DNA of 64,000 nucleotides from contig VTPC01002316.1 in the NCBI GenBank assembly GCA_011009095.1, forward strand, positions 90,093 to 154,092. The letters are read 5' to 3'. Under the pieces are notes generated by a model. That model made no database searches. It was not told the DNA's origin and saw nothing but the letters and a program-made list of their open reading frames with translations. Source of the stretch: Ignelater luminosus (Eukaryota > Arthropoda > Insecta > Coleoptera > Elateridae). A program made the position numbers and the translations under genes. Positions 49,988-60,930 of the stretch are shown in pieces; the first letter of the stretch is position 1, and every line of letters begins with the position of its first letter.

Positions 49988-51284
49988 ACGTGTGCCAACA
50001 AAGTAGCTGGACAAATTATCAAGCTGAATAATCTAGTTGCATTGCTTCTTGATTGCACTAATATCGACTGTTTTTGTTTCTGTTTATGTAAACTGTCATG
50101 TATAGTTCATGGTGTTGATGTGATCATAATGAAAGTCGCAGCACAAAATAATTTACGTGAACGTATTTATAAGATGCTTGGACAGCACGATAAAAAGTAT
50201 GTTTTACGCCATTTTTTAGCGGAGAACATCAGCCGTAGTACAATTTACGCAATTTTTGCGAGATATGATGGTGGTTTATCATCTATTGGAATTAAAAAAC
50301 CTGGTCGTAAGTCAATTCTAAACAAAAGTAAATAGAAAAAACTTATAAGCGCCGCAAAGGAGCGCGTTGGAGCATCCAATCGTGCTCTGGCAAGAAAATT
50401 TAAAGTATCTAAAGAGACTGTTAGACGAAATTTAATGAAAATGGGTGTTAAATACCATAATAGAGTGACAGTGCCGCGTTACACCGAAAAACAATTGCTG
50501 GAAGTTCCCAAACGATGTCGACTATTGAGAAGAAGTTATTTCAAGGAAAATGTGACGTTGATTTTAGATGATGAAAAATACTTCACATTTGCATGGAGCA
50601 ATGGAGATCAAAATGTGGGGTTTTATATAGATGATATCAAGAATACACCAGAAGAGATCCGCTTTGCAGCTAAAGCTAAATTTGAGTCGAAAGTGCTTGT
50701 GTGGTGTGCAATATCCGTACATGGAATATCGCAATTGTATATCCAAGATTCCAAGGCTCCAGCTATTAATTGTGAGACATATATCCAGAAATGCTTGACC
50801 AAACTTAAGCGTTTTATTAATGAAAAACATGCTAATAATAAAATTATCTTCTGGCCAGACTTAGCCTCGAGTCATTATGCCAAAAAGACTATTGACTGGC
50901 TAAATGATAATAATATAATGTTTGTACCTAAAGAGGCAAATCCTCCAAACATCCCCAAGGCTAGACCAATCGAAGATCTTTGGAGTTTGTTGTGTCAAGA
51001 AGTGTATAAAAATGGATGGACAGCAAAATCAACCAAGCAACTAACCAGAAGAATTCGACTGTGTGTCAAAAAGGTTGACATGAATGTTGTCCGACACATG
51101 ATTAAAGGCGTCAAAGAAAAATTACGCAAAATCGAAGACAATGGTCCTTTATCACTATACAAAAAGGAAAAGTAGAATTATTATAATATTAGTTTTCGTT
51201 TGTATATACATATAAAATATAAGATTTCTTAATAAAGTGTTGTAAAGTGTTCGAATTTTGTCCAGCTACTTTATTGGCATACGT
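49988..51284 (+). mobile_element. Tc1/mariner element, DD37E type, full length
   Basis: Inverted ends match over about 29 bp. The left starts ACGTGTGCCAACAAAGTAGC at 49988, and the right, read inward from 51284, starts ACGTATGCCAATAAAGTAGC; both continue TGGACAAA. Each end is flanked by TA (49986-49987 and 51285-51286), the target duplication of this superfamily. The length of 1297 bp is typical. The single transposase gene carries one in-frame stop. An AATAAA lies at 51231. The ends differ at only a few positions, which suggests modest age. Confidence 0.93.
50129..51175 (+). pseudogene. Tc1/mariner DD37E transposase with one nonsense codon
   Basis: The frame runs from ATG at 50129 (MKVAAQNNLRERIYKML) to TAG at 51173, 348 codons, interrupted only by TAG at 50333-50335. 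The N-terminal third is a helix-turn-helix DNA-binding region with a KKPGRKS motif between two helical parts, followed by SNRALARKFKVSKETVRRNL. Catalytic residues are the Asp pair in LILDDEKYF (50567), the Asp in IFWPDLASSHYA (50858) and the Glu in RPIEDLW (50972), with 37 residues between the last two. It would cut and paste the element in the nucleus. As it stands only a truncated protein can be made, unless the stop is read through. The ATG at 49838 opens the same frame but lies outside the element, so 50129 is preferred. Confidence 0.9.
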
Positions 51285-51286
51285 TA

Positions 51287-52890
51287 CTACATTTTCATTT
51301 AAAAACCCAAAGACATTACTTTTATATCTAACTGTGCATCTCATACATTTACGTAACAGTTTTGATTTTGCAATTTTAAACGGAAATTATTACATCTTAA
51401 CATACCTCAAGATTTCAAAATCACACTCCACATTTTCTATCATGCAGCAATTAATAAAAATATTTTTGCGCATTCTAACAATTTCCTTCCATTGCAAAAC
51501 ACATTAGTACATCCTATCTGCTTGATTAACTCAAACATATAAAAACAAACATTTCAACTCTGTTCGCTTGCTAAAAACGAGCAGTTAATTTGAATTTTAA
51601 TTTTCCTGATAACAATACCTCTTTAATAGCCTATTAAGGAAAATAAAATTATTGACACAATACTACCACTACTAAGTGGAAAAGGATTACAAAAAAAATT
51701 CTAATTACGTTTTTGCCTTTTTTGTGTGTGTGCCTACTTACACACGCGAGGTTTCATGATATTAGTACAGGAAATTAACGTTATAGAAAGAACTTTTTTT
51801 CGTCTCTCTTTTTATTCTAAAAATTTTTGTCTTGACGAAATTAGAGCTCATTTGGGAATTTTTATGCCTCCTAATAACGGGTTGCGATACACCTCATTTA
51901 TATTAGAAAGCAAGTAGGTGTACTTACTTACTACTGCATAGGGGAATTAAGAATCTTGTAATTTAAGAAATTACCTTAAAAGGAAAAATCGCCTCCAGTA
52001 AAAAAATTTCGAAACCCTCCGCCTAATTTACAGGAATGTGAATTTAATTATGAGCACTCAACTGGGTTCCATTTTTCAGGTTAATTCATGTTTAATTTAT
52101 TTTAGTGCTCGTGGTTTAGAATATAATGAATAAAAAGCGTTTTTGGCCATCCTTAGGGAGGCTCGATGTTGGAAACGCACGAAAGACGTTGGAGAGTTGT
52201 AAATATCTTTAGTCATAATTAGATTATTTATTACATGTTGAAATGGAAAATGAACATTTTGGAATGTTTAAAAATTCCGATTTTCACTGTCGAAGACAAC
52301 TGCTTGATTCGAATTAAATTGAAGAAAAAACGAGTCAAGATTTTTTTTGCGAATAAATAATTTCATAAAGGCAAATTAGCATTGGGGGGATGTACAGAAA
52401 ACGCTCTTAAATCCCAGAGGGTAAGTTAGCACGTTCAGAACAATTTTGTCACGTGTCAGACGAAATAAATCCAATTTAGTAAACTGTACTAAAATGTCCT
52501 GCAAATAATTTAATTTTGACCATTTGGAAAGCGGACGTGCGTGAATTGGCGATTAAACAATTCCGAATTCTCTTGGGAAAATGCTTTGAAATCCATTTCA
52601 GCCCTTTCAATAATCAAATTTTAACATGAATTGCAAAAATATCACGCTTGAGAAATGAAGCTCGATAATTTATTTACGCAAACGTAGGCCCTTGTTTAGT
52701 TTGTTATTCAATATGATACGTAGGTATACAGAGATTGAAAATGCGCGCCTCGTATACTTAGAAACTCGAAGCCTTCTAAATCCGTTGTTTCAACAGATGT
52801 AATCGCATTATTGCTCTCATAAATATCATCATTAGTACAGAAACGAACTGAAAATTAAATTGAATCCGTATAACAACATAGATAAAAATT
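51287..52890. other. AT-rich stretch, no gene seen
   Basis: No supported gene. A good plus-strand donor (CAGAGG/GTAAGT near 52421) follows a short open segment with a poor acceptor and was not called as an exon. Confidence 0.4.
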
Positions 52891-52896
52891 ACTTAC

Positions 52897-52957
52897 AAAA
52901 TCCGAAAGTCAGAAGAAAAATTCTTGACAAACTTCTGTCTTCCGAAGAAAATTCCAT
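52897..52957 (-). CDS. candidate first coding exon, unknown protein
   Basis: On the minus strand an ATG at 52957-52955 has a strong start context (CACAATGG, with A at -3 and G at +4). It opens MEFSSEDRSLSRIFLLTFGF, 20 codons plus 1 nt, running exactly to a strong donor GTAAGTAATT at 52896. The C-terminal half is hydrophobic and could start a signal or membrane segment continued in the next exon. About 300 bp upstream is a CpG-dense patch that could hold the promoter. Short upstream ATGs in the presumed leader count against it. The next exon was not found. Confidence 0.35.
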
Positions 52958-53237
52958 TGTGCAAGTTCGTTATAGAAAATAAAAAGTCGAAAAATCCAAA
53001 CTAAAAAGGCACTCACACACTTAAAAGTATAGTTTTCATTTTTAAAAAATGTTTTCTTAATATCCACTTTAATGCACTTTGATTCGTTCCAAGTTGCAAT
53101 TGTTGGGATCACAAAACAAAGTTTAAAACTTTGTTTGAACACTAGTTAAACATTTTTTATCTAACTACAATTACACTAATAAAGTATCTACACATAAAAA
53201 ATCACTCAAAAAAGTATTTTTCACTATCACTGGTGGG

Positions 53238-53390
53238 TTTTAAATATTTAAAATTCGGAAGAGCGCGAAAACTCAAGAGAAATCCTCTCTGTGCTCTGCG
53301 CACTACCAAGCGATGTTTTGGAATGAGCGCTAAAGTTGGCTTCTGCCACGCGTCCGTTATAGCGCTGCAGTCGCCCAAGATCTGTAAAGG
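53238..53390 (-). promoter_or_regulatory. CpG-dense patch, candidate promoter or 5' exon
   Basis: About 120 bp (53262-53383) is rich in GCGC and other CpG pairs in an otherwise AT-rich area. Its minus-strand side begins after a strong acceptor (TTTTCTTTCCTTTACAG, AG at 53383-53382). On its other side is a 16 bp perfect palindrome TTTTAAATATTTAAAA (53238-53253) followed on the minus strand by CACCAGTG, an initiator-like sequence with its A at 53231. It could be a promoter for the exon at 52.9 kb, or a 5' non-coding exon. A minus-strand frame of 64 codons (53442-53248) crosses it with no known motif. Confidence 0.3.
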
Positions 53391-55565
53391 AAAGAAAATA
53401 TTTTAACAATGGATTAAAGCAGGAGAGTCCAACAATCAACAAGCAACTGTCACGTTAGCGGGTTTGAAACGGAAATACAAATAGAGAGAGATACATTTAA
53501 AGCTACTCCCTTGAAAGCTCCTCCTATTTACTATTTCAGTGGGTTTTTTCGCAAGCCGCTTTATAAGCAAATGCGTCGAAAGGATTTAATTGTTGGCGAG
53601 GCTTTCGTCGCATTAAGGATAATTTAAGATTACGTTTTGGTTTTTGCATAAAAGTTTCATTCCGTCACGGGCGTAGACGGTTTGGTCCAACCACTTCATG
53701 AATATTTCAAACTAAATTTACACGGCCTTGTTTCTACCTTAAAAGGGACAACTAATGCATGTTTTTCACACAAATATTGACATTATAAAGACTATTACGT
53801 TTACATAAATATTTTAATGATAATTACATTTAACGATTAATTACATTCCAATTTCTTCTCATCAGGCCGGAGGGTGTTGCCCTAATTATATTTTTAAACG
53901 AATATTTTCTCGGAACACCTAACCTAAGTATTACTGTAATCCCCCTTTTTAGACAGAGAAAAACCCATCTTATATACACTACCTGAACTTAAAATTTCTC
54001 GACTCTTTTTACTTTGTAAACGAGCAAAAAGTGAAACAAGAAAGATATACCGTGGATCTTAACTGGATTAAAACAATACGAAAAACTTGGTACAAAACAG
54101 AAGGACAAAAAGTTTTAGTTTGAATTTAATTTGGTGTTCTTTGAGCCCGTTCCATTAGAAAAGAACGAGATACCTTAACCTATTAAGACTTCGGCGCATC
54201 TTTATTACAGTTAATTTAGAAAAATCGTGGAAGGATTTTAAATTGGGTACGTTTTAAAAGCTTTTACTCTCTTATTATGTCTAGACGAACTTGTCTAATT
54301 AAATTTCAAAGGTGTTCATTACAAAACAATTATCCTACTGGAAATATGCCGTTTGAAAAATTACAGACGATTTATTTATAAAACTAAAATTGTGTAATTT
54401 ATAATTAGACAACCGTGATAATTTTTAAAGTAAAATCATTCTATTCTTTAGTTTCAAGTGCGAGGTCATTTTTTAGGAAACACTAAGTATGTTTTTATAT
54501 TGTATAAGTTTTACTGAGCTACAACTTGATTCTTTTGATTTCTCGAGAAAACCAGACAAAAATAATGAAAAGCAAAGTTTTTCATCTAACTCACAAGAGT
54601 TCGGAAATATTTTTTTTGTTTTTCTCTTATATCATTTTTCATGAAACAAATAAATTTGTTTGAATGTTATCCCTCTAATTGCTCCTAACTGTTCGGGAAA
54701 ACATTTTATTTTCGGAATTCCAGTTAAAAATAATAAATCTTCAACTTCAAATTTATGATTTTCAATTAGTTATAAAATTAGAAGGGGGGTTACCGATTTG
54801 GAGATTTTAATGCAGGTTCAACTAACAAACGGTCCCTTTCGGCTTTTAAAGTCCCGTTATTATTAGTCTGAGGAAGGGCAGTAGCAATTTAAATAAATTT
54901 AAACTACAATGCCTACTTTCCTAGTACCTATGGAAAGGATTAAAACTTTTGCAAAGGTTTTAAAGAAAAGTTTTTAGAACTGTTAACGGTAATAATAAAA
55001 TCTGCATTTATTGCACCTAAACACCGACAGACGAACGGCGACGGCTGCAAGGGTTACTTTCAGACACCCACAATAACGATATCTGGCCGACTAAATCCTT
55101 TCTTTAAAATTATTGTCTCGGAATAAATAAAGATTATTATCAATTCTTTATACATACAGTGTTTTCCAAAAGTTGTAATCTTAGTTACATTTTATCTCTA
55201 CTGACTGACATTTCAACACATTTATGGTTATCACAATAATACATTCTAACAGTTGACACCGAAAGATAAAGCATCTGTGTAACCTAAAAAAAATTACATT
55301 TCTACTAGTGCGTGTCACGAAAAAAAACTTTTAGATACATACAATTATTAGGTGGATAAAAAATACAAAACATTGCAAAGAAAATCAGATTTATCTTTCT
55401 GGGGTGTGTTACATTATTTTGCTTTTCTAAACCGTTTATTATAAGACAAGCTTTTATCTACAAATTGTAAAATGTAAAAAGAAATACGTTGACTGAATAT
55501 TTCAAATTCAGATAGTAATTTTCTATTTAAAAGTTGAAAAAATTCTTTCGACGAGAAGTGTAATA
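53391..55565. other. AT-rich stretch, no gene seen
   Basis: No supported gene. A GC-raised patch near 55030-55095 has an open minus-strand frame but only weak splice sites. Confidence 0.4.
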
Positions 55566-55603
55566 ATAATTACCAGCGCCGGCGTAAGCAAAAAATCTTA
55601 ATA

Positions 55604-56896
55604 CGAGGGCGGCTCAGTAAGTACCCGTGTTTGACGACAGAAGGCGTTCCTGAGGGAAGTTGGTGTTATCATCGTGTGCTGCCATCTATCAAACGACGGT
55701 ATAACAAATTGCAGACTGATTGATAGGTTAGTTTGGATTTGACAGCCATTTGAGTAAGACGTGTTTCGTGATTTTAGCTAAGATGGAAAAAGAGTAGTAT
55801 CGTTCGGTAATTCGCTTTCTGTTTTTGGATGGGAAAAAATGCGAGGAGATGAAAGCAAAGTTGGATGCTGTTTATGGGGACACTTCGCCATCTATGACCA
55901 CAGTTAGATATTGGTTCAACGAATTTAAACGTGGGCGAACATCCGTTTTTGATGAGGAGCGACCCGGACGCCCGGCAGACGTGGTTACCGAGGAAATCAT
56001 TCAAAAAGTCCACGACATGATTCTCGCTGATCGACGAACGAAAGTGCGTGAAGTAGCAGAGGCCGTAGGTGTGTCGACCGGAACGGCAATTAATATTTTA
56101 CATGATAAGTTGGCGATGAAGAAATTGTCGGCGCGATGGGTGCCGCGATTGCTAACGGTGGACAACAAGCGGATGCGGCTGTTAACTTCGAAGCAGTGTT
56201 TGGAGCAATTTAAGCGAAATCCGAAGGAGTTTTTGCGTCGAGTTGTCACCGTTGATGAAACCTGGATTCATCATTACACACCAGAAACTAAGCAACAATC
56301 AAAACAATGGATTTCTCCCGGTGAATCTGCCCCAAAGAAGGCGAAGATGGTTCCATCGGCCGGAAAGGTCATGGCGACGATTTTTTGGGATGCGAACGGC
56401 GTCATCCTCATGGATTTTTTAGAAAAAGGAAGAACGATCACTGGACAATACTACAGTGAGTTATTAGACAGCTTCGACAAAAAATTGAAGGAGACACAGC
56501 CGCATTTGGCGAAAAAAAGGTGCTGTTTCACCACGATAACACACCAGCACATTCATCCGGAGTTGTCGCCGCCAAACTGCATGAATTGCGTTATGAATTG
56601 CTGCCGCACCCCCCGTATTCACCCGATCTGGCTCCCTGCGACTTTTTCTTGTTTCCTAACATGAAGAAATGGCTCGCGAGAAAAAAATTTAGCTCAAACG
56701 AGGAAGTCATCGCCGAGAAGAAAGCGTATTTTGGAGAGTTCGACAAATCCTATTTTTTGGAGGGGTTAAAAAAATGGCAGGAACGTTGGGAGAAGTGTAT
56801 ATTTCTAAAAGGAGACTATGTTGAAAAATAAAAAAAAAATTTTTGAAAAAAATTGTGTCTTCATTTCTAACACGGGTACTTATTGAACCGCCCTCG
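55604..56896 (+). mobile_element. mariner element, full length
   Basis: The inverted ends are CGAGGGCGGCTCAGTAAGTA (left, from 55604) and CGAGGGCGGTTCAATAAGTA (right, read inward from 56896). Both continue CCCGTGTT, about 28 bp with two mismatches. TA flanks each side (55602-55603 and 56897-56898). The 1293 bp length and single transposase frame are typical of mariner. GC content is higher than the surroundings. The near-identical ends and nearly complete gene indicate a fairly recent insertion, later than the hAT element it interrupts. Confidence 0.96.
55783..56831 (+). pseudogene. mariner transposase, one stop and one frameshift
   Basis: ATG at 55783 gives MEKE, then TAG at 55795, then a long frame from YRSVIRFLFLDGKKCEEMKA to about 56515. 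There a 7-A run (56512-56518) is one base short for the frame, and the protein resumes in another frame as VLFHHDNTPAH to the stop at 56829. Corrected length is about 349 residues, normal for mariner. The N-terminal half has two helix-turn-helix parts (TVRYWFNEFKRG and REVAEAVGVSTGTAINIL) and the linker WVPRLLT. Catalytic Asp codons are at 56254 (VDETWIHHY), 56535 (HHDN) and 56640 (APCDFF), with 34 residues between the last two (DD34D). The gene is broken but barely diverged. It is sometimes annotated as SETMAR-like in insect genomes, but no SET domain is present. Confidence 0.95.
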
Positions 56897-56970
56897 TAAT
56901 AAAATAATATTACATTGATTAAAAATATAATGTAAATGTAAATACTTTCTTTTATCCTAACATAAATGCA

Positions 56971-58335
56971 GTGGCGTATCTAGGGTGTGGCAGGCAGGAC
57001 ACGTGCCCTGGGCGCCAATGGGAAGGGGCGCCATTTGCTGCCACTTGCTATGTAGCACCCGTCTTTAACTTGAGCGTAAAAATTCGTAAAGCTAAGTACT
57101 TCGGTCTCATGTTCGATTCGACTCCTGATCAGGCACATGGTGAGCAAGTTTCAGAAATAATAAGATATGTGGAAGTCGATTTTGAAAAAAGAAACAGTTC
57201 GTATCCTTCCTTGGTTTATGCTAAGAACTTAGTTGAGACCATCTTGAACCAGTTAGAGAAAGATAAAATAGACTTGCAGAATTGTCGGTCACAGTGTTAT
57301 GATAACGTTGCTGTGATGGCTGGACGCAAAAGTGGTGTTCAGGAAAGAATAAATGAGAAGAACCATCTGGTAGTGTTTGTGAACTGTGATAACCTCTCAT
57401 TCAACTTGGTTGGTGTACATACAGCCAAACAGTATGCAATAATGGTAACATTTTTTGGAACGATTCAAGCTCTCTACGTATTTGTTTCCTGGTCAACTCA
57501 ACGCTGGGAAAAAATCAAAAACGCTGTGCCTACAGTTCTTAATTTGGAGTCTATAACAAGATGGAGTGTAAGTGCAAATAAATACCTTGACGATATACTT
57601 TAAGTTCTCCAGGTCATGATGGACGGTACATATGAGACTAGTGAACCAAGAAGTGAAGCTAGACAGTTGTACAACCGTACGTTAAGTCACGATCTTCTGA
57701 CTAGGTTTTGGGATAAAGACGAAAAAAAAAGAATGACTTGCGAAACGTCGACCGATGCCGGATTAACAGCTAAACAGGAAATAGAAAGAGTCATGAAGGG
57801 AACAATTGACCGTCTACCTACGGAAATGATTGATAGGTTCACTCGTTTGCATGAAACGGACAAGAAGTTTAGGTTTCTACTTGACGTTGAAGGTTTGTCT
57901 CACAGCAGTAACAATGACGTCTTAAAACTAAAATGCGAAAATTTGGGAAATTGTTACAACTGCGATGTTGATGGTCAACAACTATACGAAGAAATCTTGG
58001 ACTTCAGAATGTTGCTTGCAAGCCGGACCAGCATTAAAATATCAAGACCTGAAGAAGTTCTGCAATTTATTGTGCAATATGGAGATAAGAGCTTATTTCC
58101 AAATCTTCGTATAGCGATCCAAGTAAGGTTAACAATTTCTGTATCCATTGCTAACTGTGAGAGACCTTTCAGCAAATTAAAATTAATTTTAAATTATGTG
58201 CGAGCCTCCATGGGTCAAAATCGATTATGCGATCTTGCTATACTGAGTATTGAAAGGGAAGAAACTGCGAAGACTGATTTCGACTTCGTTATTGATACAT
58301 TTGCATCAGTGAAGACAAGGAAGGTACAGATTTAA
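56971..58335 (+). pseudogene. hAT transposase (ZMYM1-like), truncated with one stop
   Basis: Two parts in one frame, 56971-57603 and 57604-58335, are separated only by TAA at 57601-57603. The first part begins in the transposon end sequence and joins mid-domain at about 57075 (KAKYFGLMFDSTPD), so the N-terminal BED zinc finger and early domain are missing. It has the catalytic-type Asp in FDSTPD and in CYDNVAVMAG, and CDNLSFNLVGVH, where the usual His after CDN is Leu. The second part ends with the hAT dimerisation motif SIANCERPFSKLKLILNYVR followed by ASMGQNRLCDLAILSIERE. The middle, around 57700-57760, looks shortened relative to the family. The protein would be inactive. Confidence 0.9.
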
Positions 58336-58867
58336 TAAGCTCCTTCTAGATGATTTATTTGGACTTTTCTTGACCTCGACACACGGAGTACGTAACTCGA
58401 AGGACATGCAGTTAAAAAAGATCTGATAAGTGTGTCCAAAATTCGAGGTTGGGATCTCGGAAAGGGTAAGAGATACGAAGTCGGTTAAATGAGATAAAAG
58501 TTGCCGAGTCGAAGGGCCAGTTTACCGGTGTTTTTGTTTTCTTTTAAAAATGCATAGTCTACTAGACAGAAATTCTAGTTACAGCCTAGCAGACACAATG
58601 GTAAGATCTAGATCTATTAGAATCTAGAGTAACCAAATAAATTTTGTCCAGGGGTGGCCAAAACCCTAGCGCCGGCCCTGATAATTAATAATAATAAATA
58701 AATCTGTGTTCAATGGTAATGTTGTTTTATGAACAAAGAAATGTTGTCGGTACGTGTATGTATTTTAGTAATATGAACAAAATTTAACTGATCAAATGAA
58801 ATCACCGGCGATTTCTTTAAAAGACAAAATCAGTCAAAGAAACGTGAGTTTATTTTGGCAATCTTTC

Positions 58868-59886
58868 TTAAACTTGTAAGGCTTGATATTTACACACTTT
58901 ATCCAACGACTTTCCAATTTCTTTTGGTAACTCGGCAAAATAGGCCCTACGTTGCAGCAATAACCTCTTCATTTGATGTGAATTTTTTCCTGCGAGTGAT
59001 TTTTTCAAATTAAAAAAGAAGTCACCTGGGGCCAGAGCCGGTGAGTATGGTGAATGGAGAAGCAATTCGTAGCGTAATTGTATCAATTTAGCGGTCGCAA
59101 TTGCGGATGAATGAGATGCGGCGTTGTTGTGATTGAAAGAGCACTTTCTTACGTGCCAAATGTAGCCGTTTTTTCTTTAATTAACATCAAAACAGGTCAA
59201 TACATCGGCATAGTATTGGTCAGTTATTGTTTTGCCCCTTTCCAAATAGTCAATTTGAATTAATTATGCCTTTAGAATGCTAGTAAATAGTCGCCATGAC
59301 CTTATTACCCGAGTGACCAATTTTAGCCTTCTTTAGTGCACATTCGCCTGGCGCAATCCACTGTTTAGACTGTTCCTTTGTCTGAGGGGTATATGGTGGT
59401 AGATCCAGGTTTCATCAACAGTCACATATCGGCAAAAAAACTCAATTGGATTACGTTGCAACATGCCCAAACACTGATTTGAAAGTTGAACACGAATTCT
59501 CATTTGGTCTAACTGTAAGTAATCGCGGCAACCATCTTGCCGATACCTTTTTCATATGCAGATGTTCGTGTAAAATATTATGCACCCGTTCGATTAATAT
59601 GCTTACAGCATCAACTATCTCGCGCACTTTCAAACGTCGATCAGCCATTATCATATCATGGATTTTGTCAACGATTTCCTTAGTAGTGACCGTTTGTGAG
59701 GGTCCGGGGCGTTCAGTATCATTAGTGCCCATATGGCTAGTTTTAAATTAATTAAACCACTTGGAAACCATTCCATGCGATGGAGTAGATTTACCGTAAT
59801 ATTTTCGTAACTTTTCCTTAGTTTCTTTTACTGTTTTACACGTAAATTATAATGTTAAATAAAACACAAAATTCACATTTTGCCAT
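58868..59886 (-). pseudogene. second mariner transposase, inverted and decayed
   Basis: Read on the minus strand, ATG at 59886 gives MAKCEF. After frame breaks come TERPGPSQTVTTKEIVDKIH (about 59710) and RRLKVREIVDAVS with HLHMKKVSARWLPRLLTV. VTVDETWI then lies near 59430, IAPGEC- and KKAKI-like sequence near 59360, and LRYELLLHSPYSPALAPGDF near 59060, ending at TAA 58868. The middle catalytic Asp of the HHDN motif is Asn (CAC AAC AAC, 59131-59123), and the third Asp (APGD) is kept. It belongs to a different mariner lineage from the 55.6 kb copy. Matching inverted ends were not found. Several indels and stops make it an old, dead copy. Confidence 0.88.
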
Positions 59887-60199
59887 ATTTACGAAATAAC
59901 ACAAACTTGATTGATTTCTATGACTGTCAAATGTATACTACTTCACAGACATGAAATTTGGAGGTTAAGCCTCTAAAAGGTTTGTGTATATGCTAATGTT
60001 TTCGATTTACCGATATCAGCGCCATCTAGCGAAAAGTCACGCTTCCATCAAACAGCCGTAAAGCATTGTCCATTAAAATCTGCTTTATTGAAGGAATAAA
60101 AAGATTGAAAATGCTAAATGATTATACACTTCCAGATTAGCAATAAAACATCCTCAGATACCGACGAGACTCAGCACAAATATGTATTATAAGTAACGT

Positions 60200-60700
60200 A
60201 GTGTGATGATATTTTGATTCTATAAAAAAAAGAAAAAAAAAGCAATGATTAACAAAAAGAAATGTTAACTCTTGAAAAATAGTATTAATACGATACTTAA
60301 TTAATTTCAAAGAAATTCAAAATGAAATAATGCATGTAAAATAGAATTCTAGATCTAAGATAGAAATAAAAAAGGAAAAAATAAAAAAAGGGGTTACTAA
60401 GGTAGTTGTTGATAGAAAAAAAAGATAGAAAAAATTGTAAGAGAATTGAGTGAGAGTTAAAATTAGAGAAAGAAATGGAATAAAAAAATTAATAAAATGG
60501 AAGTTTATGTATAAATATGAAAGGCTACATTTGTATTTAGTCTATTTATAGAAGTAGAAAGAAAAGAAAAGAAAAAATATAGAGAAAATAATTGTTGTTA
60601 TAATTGTTTGTATAATTGGAGTTGAGGAGTTAAAGAAGTTATTTTAGAATCATGTTATGGAAAATAATAGAAACGAAAGAAAAGAGAAATTTAAGTGTCA
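60200..60700. other. purine-rich strand-asymmetric stretch
   Basis: The plus strand is dominated by A and G (GAAAGA and AAAAAG blocks) with few C. No coding or element structure was found. Confidence 0.5.
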
Positions 60701-60930
60701 GTTAAGGGTGTCGAACATAAGGTAGTCTAAATAATATTTAAATAAGAGAGGAAGGTAATAACTTTATGATAGATAATAATTATGTAAATATAAAAGATAA
60801 ACTGTAAGAAAATCTGTTGAAAGCAATTAAGTATCATAATTTTTTACAACTGTTTGAAGTTAAATAAAAAACATCTGGGAATGCAAAACATAACCACAAC
60901 GAACTCTGTTTTGTTACTCTTTTCAGACTT

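Larger units (their letters stand above)
55574..58680 (+). mobile_element. hAT-type transposon (ZMYM1-like), damaged, with nested mariner
   Basis: The right end, read inward from 58680, is CAGGGCCGGCGCTAGGG. A related left end CAGCGCCGGCG starts at 55574. The 8 bp outside them are ATAATTAC (55566-55573) and ATAATTAA (58681-58688), a 7 of 8 match of the size hAT elements duplicate. A second hAT-like start, CAGTGGCGTATCTAGGG, lies at 56969 just before the transposase and pairs with the right end at 12 of 17 positions, but its outer 8 bp do not match. Either the outer unit is 55574-58680, or a hAT starting at 56969 lies beside an unrelated hAT end. The mariner at 55604-56896 is inserted 30 bp inside the outer left end. 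Confidence 0.6.

Noticed and set aside
52374..52420. Plus-strand exon before a strong GTAAGT donor
   Set aside because: The acceptor side lacks a pyrimidine tract and the open segment is very short.
55783..56831. Host SETMAR-like gene
   Set aside because: It has mariner ends, TA duplications and no SET domain; it is a transposon copy.
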